A stretch of DNA of 64,000 nucleotides, taken from positions 90,696,433 to 90,760,432 of the forward strand of contig NC_081842.1 in assembly GCF_963259705.1 (NCBI RefSeq), given 5' to 3'. Shown here piece by piece: positions 45,450 to 58,145 of this stretch (the stretch's first letter is position 1; every line of letters starts with the position of its first letter). A model generated the notes under the pieces. The model ran no database searches. It had not been told where the DNA came from and was given only the letters and a program-made list of their open reading frames with translations. This DNA is from Myotis daubentonii. Lineage: Eukaryota; Chordata; Mammalia; Chiroptera; Vespertilionidae. A program made the translations under genes and the position numbers.

Positions 45450-46040
45450 GGTTAATAAAATTACATGGGTTCATATGTATAATTCTATAATAATTCATCT
45501 GTATATTGTATTGTATGTTCACTTCCCCAAGTTATCCACTTGAATTTTAAATTTACTGAAGAATGCAATGTGATTAAATGATGGAACTGTTCCTAATCTT
45601 TCCACCCTCAAGTGCACTGACCCAGTGGCATGCCCATCAATTTTATAAGATTTAGATTTTGTCACCTATATTACAATTCCATATTTTAGAATTTTACATT
45701 GTCTCTACACAACTGTTCTCCTTTATCCAACACATAAATTTAAAGGGAGAGAGTTTTTAAAAGAGTTGGACCATGTTTCTTAGACTCTGATACTATATAC
45801 TGTGTCCTCCATTTATTATAGCACATGCACCCCCCACACACTTGTTATAGCACAGCAGGATATAAGAGGTGGGCAAAAATAGGTTTTCAGTCATGAATAT
45901 GCAAATCAGAGTTTAATTTTATATTATTACTTATTCTTGTATTGTTCATATTTTTCCATAAGGACAACTGTAAACCAATTTATTCCTATCCCTGTGTTTT
46001 CTATTGACGAAGAGATAACAAAAAAGTTATAAAAAAAATA
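45450..46040. other. Unannotated intron
   Basis: AT-rich unique DNA; nothing recognised. Confidence 0.4.
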
Positions 46041-46041
46041 G

Positions 46042-46229
46042 AGGCTGGCTGTTGTGGCTCCAATGGTTGAGCATGAATCCAGGAACCAAGAGGTCACTGG
46101 TTCAATTCCCAGTAGGGGGTGTGCAGGAGACAGCTGATGGATGATGTTTCACTGTCATGGATGCTTCTATCTCTCTATCCCTCTCCCTTCCTCTCTCTCT
46201 AAAAATCAATAAAAACGTATTATAAAAAA
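46042..46229 (+). mobile_element. Ves SINE, shortened
   Basis: Forward copy: GGCTGTTGTGGCTCCAATGG head, B box GGTTCAATTCC, TGTGCAGGAGACAGCTGATG and an AATCAATAAAAACGTATTAT end. About 30 bp are missing between the B box and the GTGCAGGAG block. Confidence 0.9.
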
Positions 46230-48495
46230 GAAATACATAAATATAAATTTTAATAGCAAAATAACTTACTGTTTGCTAATTTTTATTTACTCTCACATTA
46301 TTTATTGGACACCTACTATGAACAAGGCACAGTAAATGCAAATAAAAAGAAACCACAAAGTGCATAATAACACTACATAGTATAATCATTTCAATAAGGT
46401 CAGCATTAACAACGCTCTACAATACATTCAATCAACTCCAAAAACTAAACTGAATGACTGCTCAATGGAAGCCTTATTTTAATGTTTCCATGATCACTTG
46501 AAAACAAGCATGTCTTTTTGAGTAAAGTAGCAAAGCATAAGTAGTGAAAAATGTGGTAAGTATTCTAAAATGCTTCCTGTGCATTGCACTTATGATAGTT
46601 GTGATTAGAAAAGACTCACTCATATAAATTCCAATGCCAAACATTTAACATTCGCTCTCCCCCCAGCCCCCCATTGAATTCTAATTGTCAGGAACTTAAA
46701 GTTCCTTCAAGGATTTTGTAGGTATTACTTAGCTTTGTGAATGGAAGTAGAAATTCTCGCCCTGAAAGCTGGCAAACATGGCCATGAGACAGAGGCACTA
46801 CTGATATTTAATTTCCTACAAAAGTATTCTTTGCAAGTTGTGCAAACAGTGTTTGGTCAAACAAGGAATCAAGAGGATAGAGATTTTACATCTCAGTGAA
46901 ACAACCAGAGACAAAATTCCTGGATTTTATAATAAAAAAACAATAACAACAAAGAACAACAAATGGACTGCCTTTCATCTTTATATTATCTTTTAGGTAG
47001 AAGACTACAAAAATCTTTCAGAAGGCTCAGAATCAATTTGATAACAAATAAAATAAAAGAGTTAACAGACTCATATCTGCACCATGCAAGGCAATCAGAA
47101 ATACTGTATATTATAAAAAAGACAGTGGGATATAGTACATAAGGCAGAAATAGATATTAAATTCATAATTCAAAATGAACAAATCATTCTGTTTCTAATT
47201 ATTGGTTTAATAATTCTGGCATATATAAAGTAATCACAAATATGCATTACATTCATAAAATATTCAATTATTTCAGTAAAATAATTTGAAATTTAAAAAT
47301 AGCAGCAAGACTTAGCTACCAATAAGGTAAAGGTTTAAATTTAATGAAAACCATTGAGGATGACCCAGGGTCTCCAGATATATGATGGAATAGATGGCAG
47401 TGCTACTAATAAAGATCTAGATACCACAAGGGAAGCAGTATGTTTGCTATTTTTTTCTCTTTAGCAAACCACCACTAACCTAGTGACATATCACTTCTGT
47501 AGTTCACATTTCTGCGAAGTGGCAATTTGTACTGGGCTCTACTGGATGGTTCTGATTTGGCTGTGTTCCCTAATGTATCAATGTTTACCTGCTCTTGGGG
47601 GCTCTGCATCTGAGGATAGACTGGCTGTCAGCTGGAGTGACAGTTGGTGACTGTGCTTGATTTTAGGGCTCTTGAGTCCCAAGAGTACAGCCCAAGAAGC
47701 AAGCATTTGCCAAGTCCCTTCTTGCTTTAAGTTTTCTATTGTTCTACTGGCCAAAACTAGTCATTGGGTGAAGCTCAGAGTCAATGTGGGAAAAGATTAT
47801 TCAAAGAAAAGATACAGAGCAACATGAATATTTTTTATTCTTGTTATTGAACAGATATTGGTTTGGGAGATTAAAGTAATTTATCAGAGAAAAAAATGGT
47901 ACATCCCAAAGCAAGAAAAAAGAAAATTAAGAATGAAAGATATTTTCACACTTAAAATGTTGCAGGAAACCAAGTTTAAGACAAATCAAAAACAGTCATT
48001 GGGGCATGACCACCAATATGCCTTAGGGTATCTGCTATAAGAGATTAATTGGAAAAGAAAAGAAAAAGCAGAATACAATGTTTTAGGAGTGAGATATTAT
48101 CAGATGAAGATATTAAGTGTAACTAATAGTTTTCAAGAAACTTGACAATATGGAGATTTAACAAAGGCTAAAGGAGAGTATAGACTTTAAGGGAGGAATA
48201 TTTTTATTATTTGTTGCTTACTTCTTCATATAACAGAGGAATACGCCATATAACCTTCTTTGTGACTCAGTTAAATTATTTTACAAATGTTTTCTTTGAC
48301 CTACCAGGCCGATTGAGAAGAGTGGGAGTAGCCAGCACCATGGTGTTCCCACTTCAGGAAGGGCACATCAATGCAGGGCCCTAGTCTTAGGTCAGCAACA
48401 TTATTGTTATGTCTAGTAAGCACAGTCCTCTTCCAATGAATATGTTGGACTGATGGTCACACTCTTATTTTTTCTAGTGGCAGCATTAAATAAAT
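46230..48495. other. Unannotated AT-rich intron
   Basis: A short reverse L2/MIR-like scrap (ATTGGACACCTACTATGAAC) lies at about 46302. Otherwise nothing recognised; the 60-codon frame at 47858 is compositional. Confidence 0.4.
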
Positions 48496-48508
48496 AAAAC
48501 AAAACTTA

Positions 48509-48729
48509 GCCCTAGCTGGTTTGGCTCAGTGGATATAGCGTCGGCCTGAAGACCAAAGGGTCTCAGGTTCAATTCCAGTCAAGGGCACATGCTTGGGTTT
48601 TGCAGTCTCGATCCCCAGTGCGGGGTGTGCAGGAGGCAGCCAGTCAATAATTCTCTCTCATCATTGATGTTTCTATCTCTCTCTTCCTCTCCCTTCCTCT
48701 CTGAAATCAATAAAAATTTATTTAAAAAA
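48509..48729 (+). mobile_element. Ves SINE
   Basis: Forward copy starting GCCCTAGCTGGTTTGGCTCA. A box TGGCTCAGTGG, B box GGTTCAATTCC, CAGGAGGCAGCCAGTCAATA, C/T tail, AATCAATAAAAATTTATTTA. AAAACTTA before it and AAACTTAAA after it suggest a short target duplication. Confidence 0.95.
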
Positions 48730-48759
48730 ACTTAAATAAAAATAAAAATACAAAGTACA

Positions 48760-48917
48760 GCCTGGGCCAGTGTGGCTCAGTTGGTTGGAGTATCTTCTAT
48801 ACACCAGAAGGTGACTGGTTTGATTCCCAGTTAGGGCACATACCTTGGTTGCGGGGTTCAATCCCCAATGAGGGAGCATGAAGGAGGCAACTGATCAATG
48901 TTTTTCTCTGACATCCA

Positions 48918-48978
<61 letters not shown>

Positions 48979-49005
48979 TCCTTGATCTGAGATTAATTAA
49001 AAAAA
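48760..49005 (+). mobile_element. Ves SINE with expanded (CT)n
   Basis: Forward copy 30 bp after the previous one: GCCTGGGCCAGTGTGGCTCA, B box GGTTTGATTCC, AAGGAGGCAACTGATCAATG. The C/T-rich tail has expanded into a pure run of about 50 bp (48923-48975). Confidence 0.92.
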
Positions 49006-50576
49006 AACACACAAAACAAAACAACCAAACAACCAAAAAAATCTACACTGAGTTTAAATAAGAATACATCTCACCTCACATTGAAAACTTCTTTTAAATA
49101 ATCTTTGCCATTATTTTGAAATTATTATTTTCTTAAGTATTGTGGAAGTCCAGTAAATGTTTTTGTTGTTTGTTTTTTTCTTTATAGTAAGTTGCTAAAA
49201 TGCTATCGGCCCATTTGATATTACTTAGTCTTCACCAGTTTAATCATTGGTAATAGTTGTATTATTTCCTTTTGTTCTTAAAATAAATAAGTAGTTAAGG
49301 AAATATAACAGAAAACACAAGGAAATAAACACAGTTCTCATTGACTAATATAATCCTAAAGAATGTACAACTTCTATTTAATTGTCCCTACACACATGAC
49401 AGGAACATGTGTTCATCTGTATGCAAGTACAAGGTATGCATATTAAAATGAGGTAGAATGAAACACTGATGAGCTCAGCTACTTTGACTTTAAAGTTGGC
49501 ATCATGAAGATTTCTGCATGGTCCAGACTGGCTTCTAATGCTACTCTGCACTGGGACACTTTAAAAGCTGTTCTATAAATTGGTTTGCTTATGCATTAGA
49601 CAATTTGAGATAAAGTTCTTACTGAGCACCAGTTTAACACACCTGCACTAAATAATGTAAATTGTTAGAAAATACTTAATAAATTGACTTTTTTTAAATC
49701 AGGCATATTTGAATGGGAATAGGTAAGAAGGTAAAAATAATAGCAAATGAATATGGGAAAAGGTTAGAGAAGAGCCAACCATGGAAAGCTGACTTTAAAA
49801 TATAGCAAATATGCTTTGTGCAATTGGATATATTAAAATGTCATAAAAATTTATTTATGAAAATGATAATGTTGAAATATAAAATGAAACATTTGCATAA
49901 CCAGATGCAAGTAAGGGAAATAAATAAATGCATATTTATGTACATTTTGGAAATATAATAAGCAATGAATTTGAGATAATTTAAAAGGAAACATAAATAA
50001 ATAATGTGCAACCTGTTTTATACTAAAGAAACAAGTAAACAGAAATGAGTTAAATTGTGATTCAAAGACCACATCAAATCAAGTCATATTATTTAGCAGA
50101 ACTTTCAGGAATACCAGAGATATATTGTTTTTTTAAATACTTAGGATACAACTAAAGTTATATGGGATTCATATTTCTCTTTCAACATGGAATTTTTTTT
50201 TGTCAAAATGATACAATCAACACAGTTGGGAAGTCTTAACAATTACTATTGAGTGCTGATTTATGTAAGACATTAGAAATCAAATATTTTGTTAAAAATG
50301 TCTTTCCATTTTTGTTTAAATATTACATTTCTCTAATGTCCCCAAAATGTAGTCCCTTATAATTAAAGAGTAGAAATAATCTGAAGATATATATTATTGC
50401 TAACAATAACATAAGGATAAATAATATATCTAAAAATAAATACCTTAAGAATGGCAAGATGGGAATTTTAAACGAGATCATATATTAAATAGTATTTTAA
50501 TTCAATTACCCACTCAAAACAATTTATTCAGTGTCTATTGTATGCCAAACATTATGACATGCATGAAGTTTAACAA
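49006..50576. other. Unannotated AT-rich intron
   Basis: Nothing recognised; 73-codon minus frame at 49851-50072 is compositional. Confidence 0.4.
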
Positions 50577-50588
50577 TATTTAAAATGA

Positions 50589-50784
50589 GCCCTGGTTGGC
50601 GTGGTTCACTTGCTTGGAGTGTCGTCCAGTACACCAAAAGGTGTTTGATTCACATGCCCAGGTTGCAGGTTTGATCCCCAGTCTGGTCATGTATGGGAGG
50701 CAAGTGATAGATGTTTCTTTCTCATGTAGGTGGTTTTCTCTTTCTCGGTCTCTAAATACACACACACACACACACACACACACG
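50589..50784 (+). mobile_element. Ves SINE with perfect target duplication
   Basis: Forward copy starting GCCCTGGTTGGCGTGGTTCA, bounded by TATTTAAAATGA on both sides (50577-50588 and 50785-50796). The tail has turned into a (CA)n run (50757-50783) instead of the usual AATCAATAAAAA end. Confidence 0.93.
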
Positions 50785-50888
50785 TATTTAAAATGAAAGT
50801 CATATTTTGAGTTCATTAGTGTACATGAATTTGAGACGTCCAAGTACAGGTATTTAATAAAATAGCTTCCTTTCCCTCTGCCTTTTTC

Positions 50889-50940
50889 AGTCTCTCTCTC
50901 TCTCTCTTTTTCTCTCTCTCTTCCCCCCATCTCTCTCATA
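50889..50940. repeat. (CT)n-rich tract
   Basis: Impure CT microsatellite with TTTTT and CCCCCC interruptions. Confidence 0.85.
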
Positions 50941-51838
50941 CTGTGAAAATTTAAAATGTCCTTATATTTGATTTTTAAATTAAGTGGTTACCAAGACTCT
51001 TTTACCACTAAAAAGTTAAATATGTATTTTTCTATCAAAACATTTAATCTTTTTCAACATAGGAAAATTATACTAAATCTAAAATATGTGATTTTTTCAT
51101 TTGTAATTTTTATTAAATCTTAATGAATTTAATTAAACATTAATTAAAACAGTTTTACTGAAATAACTATAATAAAAGCATATTTATTATTTTACTATGA
51201 AAAGTTTGTGTGTATTTGTATTAAACACACAAGAATGAATAAGATTTTTTAATTAATTGCTGAAATATTAGCAACTGGCTTGTATATTGATAGTGCATTA
51301 AAGTAATTTTCTAGATCAATGAATTCATGTTAGCAACAGTTGCTTATACTAAAATTACATTTCTTCTTTTGCTCTAAAAATCCTTTAATAAAAATCTTCT
51401 ACTTTTTAAATTACTGAATTATTTTAAAGATAATTTAGTACCTAATAACATGCAGACATGAATGGATTTATCTGAATAGCAACTGTGTGCTAGAGCATGG
51501 TTTTCTCATAAATGAGAGCGTAATTGGTTTTGCATGTCACTAAGTTTATTGCATCAGATTGTATGTAATGGAAATAATGGAAGATCTACCTCTAGTAATC
51601 TTGTTATACACATATTCACTTAGTGTAGCACCAGACTTCTTTCATAGCACTGAGTCTGGAGAAAGCAAGCATATCTAAGAGCAAAAGGACAGAAGTCAGC
51701 ATAGGCAAAAGAAGTAGTTTATACAATTCAGAATGAACGTGATTATCTTACCGAGGCATTCTGAATAGATTTCACTTTTCAGGTTTATAAAGCTAGAACA
51801 TAATCCTTAATCTACTGAATGAATGCTATGCAAATTTC
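50941..51838. other. Unannotated AT-rich intron
   Basis: Nothing recognised. Confidence 0.4.
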
Positions 51839-51955
51839 TTTTTTTAAAATCTTTATTGTTGAAGTATTATATATGTCTCCTTTTTTCTCTCATTGACCCA
51901 TTCTAGCTACTCCTGGCCCCTATCCCATGCTTTCACCATCCAAACTTCTTGAACT
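51839..51955 (-). mobile_element. L1 3' UTR fragment
   Basis: Reverse copy of the bat L1 3' end: AAAATCTTTATTGTTGAAGT, TATGTCTCCTTTTTTCTCTC, ATTGACCCATTCTAGCTACT. Same family as 11402-11600, severely 5'-truncated. Confidence 0.82.
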
Positions 51956-52044
51956 ATATATTTAACACCTGAGCCAGTTACCAGTACATTATTAATTCCT
52001 GCATTAATAGAACCAATGACAACAGTAGCAATTATATGATTTTA

Positions 52045-52290
52045 CTAGAGACGCAGTGCAGAAATTCGCACATGGGTGGGGTCCCTCAGCCTCGCCAGCG
52101 ATTGGGCGATTGGGCCAGCCGGCTGGGTAGAGGGACTGCAGGAGGCTGGCTGTGGGAGTGTACTGATCACCAGGGGGCAGCTTCTGCATTGAGCGTCTGC
52201 TCCCTGGTGGTCAGTGTGCATCATAGCTACTGACTGGTGATTGGTAGTCTGGCTGTCTGGTTGTAACAGTCGCTTAAGCTTTTATATAGA
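52045..52290 (-). mobile_element. HeliBat-type Helitron
   Basis: 246 bp, reverse. The plus strand starts CTAGAGACGCAGTGCAGAAA (3' end; GTGCAGAAATTCGCAC hairpin) after a host A, and ends GTCGCTTAAGCTTTTATATA then GA (5' end TCTATATAAAAGC). Shares GGTCAGTGTGCATCATAGCT, inverted, with the copy at 43616. Confidence 0.87.
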
Positions 52291-52294
52291 GAGA

Positions 52295-55080
52295 GATGGT
52301 AAAAAGCTTTTAAAATAGAATAATTTTAATTGTTTGGCCAATATGCCAATGTACTCCTTCTTAAGATTTGAAAAACTTTTAAAGTTTGTAAAACATTTCT
52401 GATGAATGAACACTTAAAGGTTTGAGCCTTAACTTGGTATTTCACACGGAAGCCCTTATTGCTCTACATAGATGCCTCCTCAAGTACCTGTCTACTAACC
52501 TTCTATTTATTTCTTAATTTGAGTTTGTTTATAAGATTAAACAAATTTAACCACCCAAGCAGAAAACTGAATGGAAATTTCAGAAATCATTCTTTAGTAT
52601 TTTGCAGAATTATCACACTGAAGCTGGCATTATATATAAATTACACAACTCTGCTAATTTCCCACTGTTTTGTAGTCATCCCAATCCTAAGAATAGTTTC
52701 CAATTTTATCCAGAGTAACTGTCCACCTGATGTTATGCATGACTTGAATAAAATGATTGATTAGGATGGCAGACAATACAATATTTCAGGAAAATAAAGA
52801 TAAAAATGTAAACCTTCAAGAAAATATCAACTTTTCTAATTCTAGAGCTTTTCTGAGTATAAAAAACAGTAGTGATCTATCTGGTTGTAAAAAACTGATA
52901 AAAATGTTTCATGAGGGTAATATTTTTGGAAAATGTACAATGGGATTGTTTTAAAAAGGAAACCACTTTCTGAATATCTTTACATTAAAATGCATTTTTA
53001 TGCACACCATTTAAATATGGTTACTTTTCTACCAGATATAAATGTTTCATAAAATCTTCCTCTTTAAACTGATAAAATAACTGTCTTTCTGTTATTAATT
53101 ATCTTTTTATGACAAGACATTTTACCATGAATAATACTAAATACATGTTAAAGGCTATTTATAGTAAATGTAAAGCAATCACATGCATATCAAATCTAAT
53201 GAATATATTTTCTCTTGTCCATCTAAACTAGGAGACTGTACATTTGTTTGTTGATAGACAATGTCTATCATATTTATTAGGCTCTTTGGGGGTAAATTTT
53301 CAGATAGAAACATAAAATTCTTTTCCTGGGAGTATATAAAAGGATGTAGAGGAAATGGAGGTGTGACACTGAAAAACACAGGCAAAGAATCTAATGAAAG
53401 TGTAGAAGCTGTGTAGGAATGATAACAAAAGAGAAGCTCCACAAACACAAGATAACTTTCAAAACAAGAAGAATCAGCCTCAAAAACTAATTGTATGCTT
53501 TTCTGGCCAGAAGTAACATATTCCCTATAAAAGTAAAATATTGAAGCTAAAACATGTAGTTATTATTTAAAATAAATTACATCCTCACATGTTTAGCCTT
53601 TTTTATTCATTCAACACATATTTATACACATTATTTTAGTACTTAACATGAACAATGTATCATTTTTAATGCAGGTATAAGATGATCAAAACTGAAATAG
53701 ACTCTAGCCCTCATGCAATTTAAAGTACAGGAAAATTAAGGACATTAAACCAATAACAAGTAATCTCCAGTCTTTCTCAGAAAGATATCCTATGTGATTG
53801 ATCAAATCTAAGATATAAATGTGCCTGAAAACATTACCATTTAATAAAAAAGTGATACTCCAAGCAAATTCTAAGTAAGTGATTAACAAACAAACTTTTT
53901 TAAAGTTATCCTACTTAATGAATATCATGAGAAAACAGGGTTCTTTGGAAAAAGATGATAATTCTGAGGAAAACCAGAGGCAGCAGAAAAAAGGGAAGAT
54001 AAAAGATGAGATGAATTGACAATATAAAATAATCCATAGTCATGAGTCCACAGGAGCTGAGCTGGCCTTCTGAAGACATGATATTATGGACATCACTCAT
54101 CCATAGAAACTGAAGGAGTCAGATTTATTCAATGTCATATAACATACATATTTAAGCAGAAAGCTAGAACTATTGACATATTGGATATTGGAATAAATAA
54201 AATACTTTTGAGATGACCATGTCTCTCATCTGAAAATTTGAGAATTTAGGTATTCTGTGGCAAGGTTAAATGGATTAAAAGTAGCATTTATTATCAAGTT
54301 TCTTATGCAGAGATGGCTAGCTATTCATGAAAACATTTTTTCTCCCCTTCTTGTCCTTTTGGCAATATTGTGTGGCCCATCTTATTTTTCAATTAATTGT
54401 GACCATATGATTAAATGACAAAGGATTCTGAGCAGAAGGGGATGTTTATTTTGTAGACTTGACTCACTAAAAAGTACCACAGCACTCTGTTATGTTCTCC
54501 ATTCTGCTTCTGGCTGACTATAACTGCAATCTAAGATAGTTTTCTGTGTTTTCTAAACAAAGCCCTTGTTAGCCTGTTTCCATCAATTTTTGAGGAAGAA
54601 GAACATACCTCAGGACAGGAACACTCATCTCAGATCAATAAGGGCACCAGAAAAACAGAATAACTTGGATATATTTAAACCAGCATGTAACCTGTGGGTC
54701 TATTTGTTATAGTAGATAGCGTTGCCTAAGTAATATAGCAAGGGACTCATCCAGCAAAAAGCACATTCTCAGGTGGAAACAAAAATAAAGATGATAATTT
54801 GCAGTGAAGCATTAAAGAAAAATGACAACAGACTAAAATGAGATCTAACTTACTGAACACTAAACACTGTACTCAGCAAAAATGAGGGTAAAAACAAAAT
54901 TTGGCCTCTAGCCTAAACCAAGATAGAAGTGAAATATAAATAGATGATTATTGATCCTCAATAGCTTTTGTATTCTGCCTAAGTATTCTCCGCTGTTAAA
55001 CTAAACTTCTTAGTTAACCCTTAGATGCCAGTCCCTTAGATAACAAAAACAAAAGAAAAAAAAATTAGGTTAATATTACC
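52295..55080. other. Unannotated AT-rich intron
   Basis: A reverse L2-like scrap (TTTATTCATTCAACACATAT) lies near 53600. Frames of 101 (52459-52764) and 89 codons (53179-53448) have no recognisable features. Confidence 0.4.
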
Positions 55081-55083
55081 TAA

Positions 55084-55692
55084 CTAGAAGTGGGGTGCAT
55101 GAAACTCTGCACGAGAGGTGGAGGGGAGTAAAGGGGGGGGCAGGCCTCAGCCCAGCCTGCACCCTCTCCAAGCTGGGACCCCTTGGGGCATGTCTGACTG
55201 TCTAAACCGGCAGTCGGACATCCCTCTCACAATCCAGGACCGCTGGCTCCTAACTGCTCACCTGCCTGCCTGCCTGATTACCCCTAACTGGCCCCCCTGT
55301 CAGCCTGATCACCCCTAACCGCCTCTGCCTGATGACCTGATTGCCCCTAAATGCGCCCTCTGCTGGCCTGGTCTCCCCAAACTGCCCCCCCCCCACTAAC
55401 CTGATCACCCCTACTGCCCCTCCTTCCAACCTGGTCACCCCCAACATCCTCCTTCTGCCCGACTGGTGGCCCCTAACTGCCCCCCTTGCTGGCCTGGTTG
55501 TGCCTCACTGGCCCCCTCTGCTGTTCTGGTTGCCCCTCACTAACCCCCCTGCCAGCCTGGTCGCCCCATGCAGCCTGCTGCTCAGTCATTTGGTTGTTCC
55601 TCACTAACCCCCCTACCAGCCTCGTTGCCCCACTCAGCCTGTTCGGTCGTCTGTTCAGTTGTTTCGGATGTGATAGCCCCTGGCTCTTCATA
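55084..55692 (-). mobile_element. HeliBat-type Helitron with C-rich repeats, 5' end missing
   Basis: Reverse copy: CTAGAAGTGGGGTGCATGAA with a TGCATGAAACTCTGCA hairpin is the 3' end. Then CAGCCCAGCCTGCACCCTCT and ACCGGCAGTCGGACATCCCT as in the copy at 22856. About 10 units of roughly 40 bp built on CCTGGTCGCCCCTAACTGCCCCCC follow (55250-55640). The expected reverse 5' end (TATATAGGA) is absent, and another Helitron starts immediately. Confidence 0.85.
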
Positions 55693-56059
55693 TCCTATAT
55701 AATAAGAGAGGAATATGCTAATTAGCCATTATGCCCTGAGGCTTAACGACCCAGTGCGTCATGACCAGATCACAGATCAGCAGGAGGGTGGGCCAGCGAG
55801 GTACAAGTGGGCTGCAGAGAGCTACAGGAAGGGGCAGGGCAGCAAGTATGGGGGGGAGGGGGAGGGGGTGGGGGGAGCTACAGGAGGGCGGGACAGTGAC
55901 CTACTGGTTACAAGCGGGCAGCAGAGAGCTACAGGAGAGCGCAGGGCAACAAGCTATGAGGTGGGAGGGGGAGCTACAGGAAGGTGGGGCAGCAGGTGGA
56001 GAGCTACAGGATGGTGGCAGCGACCTACTGGTGCACAGATTCGTGCGCAGGGCTACTAG
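55693..56059 (+). mobile_element. Helitron abutting the previous one
   Basis: 367 bp. Start TCCTATATAATAAGAGAGGA then ATATGCTAATTAGCC, after a host A. End GTGCACAGATTCGTGCGCAG then GGCTACTAG before a host T. Interior: three or four copies of GGGAGCTACAGGA-type units of about 40-60 bp (55816-56010). Confidence 0.92.
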
Positions 56060-56616
56060 TATATAGATAATGACCATAATTGGCATTTGGGAATTCTTTA
56101 ATAAATTATATATGTTATTGGTTCCCAGTGACAAAGTAAGTTAAATTGAGTTAGAATTACACAAATGTACTTTGTTTTCAAAAACCTGTCTACATCTTCA
56201 TTCATGGTTTATGTTGAAAACCTTAGGTATTCTATAAATTCTGCTGAGACAAGTGCATATACATAGGAAACAAGGGCAATGTACACATATTTCCACATAC
56301 ATACATTTAAGCATAAACCTAAGTAGAAGAAAATTTCAACATTTGAATGCAAACATTGCAAAGCTAAAAACGACCAGAAAGAGCTTTAATGGGAGAAAAA
56401 AAAATCAGTTAACACTAAGAAAGTTCTCTTTTTCCATATGAATGCATGTGAGTGTCTTACATGCACAGTTTTAAAACTTGTGCAACCTGTTTTATGTTTC
56501 AAAAATGCTTTGGTAAGGAACAATCCTGCTAACCTCAACGTGGTTCTCTCACCATGATATTTCCATTTGCCTCCACTAGTGTCAGAGGTGCATGGATATA
56601 TTTTACACACACACCA

Positions 56617-56654
56617 AAAAAAAAAAAAAAAAGAAAAAGAAAGAAAGAAAGAAA
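56617..56654. repeat. Poly-A / (AAAG)n tract
   Basis: An A17-like run passing into AAAG units. Confidence 0.9.
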
Positions 56655-58029
56655 AATACAATACTTTGCTCACTTGTAAAGGCTCAATGCATTTAATACC
56701 CCTTTTGCTGAAAACCTTCACCTTTTTCTGATCATTGACAAAACACTGTCAGGAAAGATCAAAATCCCTTCTTCAGCTCATTATAGATCAGCTATCTAGA
56801 TAGACGGAATGTGAAGAAAGATATTTCATTTTAGAAAAAATATCCTTTTCAGATAATGCTATCCGCATGTCATAAATTTCTGGCCCATTCTCCATTTCTT
56901 TTTTAATATTTACCTGCAGAGGGGGTGGGAGGCTTTTTGCATTATTTTGTTCATTCCACCTAGCTCTCTTAATTTTTCCTAAACATTTCTATCATATATG
57001 TCCACGGTGCGATATGTAAGTGTAGACACAAAAGCTGAGACCAGATTAAAAATATTAAATATAGGATAAATAATATCAGGCAAATATATATTGTACACAA
57101 ATAAGTTATGGTACTTTATACATACAAAAATAATGAATTCTAGGATACGCATTTGACAAACTTTTCAGTTCATTAAAACTCAAGGTGGTAAATATATATT
57201 CTGTTAATGTACCCATCGGAACATTAACTTTCATTTGATTTCTCTGAAGAGAGATATGAATTGATTCATGGATTGGCCAGTGAACTTAAGAACTTCAGGA
57301 ACTGCTCTTATTTTAACATCATTATTGTTGTTGTTACTAAACCAACAAATTATCACATACTTCACTGAACAAAGTATCTATGGTCTAATTTAGATAAAGT
57401 TCTCACCTCCAGGTCCACACACCTTTGCTGGAAGAAGAATTACTGTTTTCTGATTCATAAAAATAAGAGGGTTGTTTTACGCCATAGGAGATGGGTTAGG
57501 AGAGCCACAGAGGTGCCTACTGTAAATGACACCTACCACAGAGCATGAAGTCCAAGCACCACTACATCACTGCATTGCTGCACACAAAAGTTTAAAACAT
57601 TCTATGGCTGTCCTTGTTGTGCAGCAAATTATCCAAGTATATGAAAAATATCTCTGAATTTAGAGGAGTAAAAAGCCATTTGCTGAACTTAAATGAGGGC
57701 CTCAACAAAAAGGAAATGACCCCATTTGGTGGAAAATAAAGAATTAGAAGGGACACGGCGAACAGTACAATTGGGTTTCTGCTTCCCATTATCCACCATA
57801 GGACTTTCACAAATTTCTAGAACAACAGCATAAAGCCATCTGTGTATTTCATCTTACACTCATATAAAAATCATTATATTTGGATATGTTGCTAGTTGTA
57901 CTTCAAATTTAGTATTTTGTACAATAGTGTAGATACTTGAAATTTTAGCCACCTTCCAAGTAAGCACATGGAATTGAATTTTTCATTTAGAAGTGACATT
58001 TAAAGATTGCGCACTTTGACTTTTTAGTT

Positions 58030-58145
58030 TTTAAAATGAGAACATTACGGCCTCCGGAGGTGAAGTGACGGGCACCCTGGCACGGCTGCTTACTGGTAGG
58101 GCTGGCAGAGGAGCCAGGCTTCCTGCTTCCAGTGCAGTATCCTCT
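58030..58145 (-). repeat. MIR SINE fragment
   Basis: Reverse MIR: AAATGAGAACATTACGGCCT, GAGGTGAAGTGACGGGCACC, GCTGCTTACTGGTAGGGCTG and GAGGAGCCAGGCTTCCTGCT keep the consensus order. Confidence 0.65.

Noticed and set aside
50580..50939. 119-codon minus-strand frame
   Set aside because: It spans a Ves SINE, a CA microsatellite and a CT tract; purely repeat-derived.
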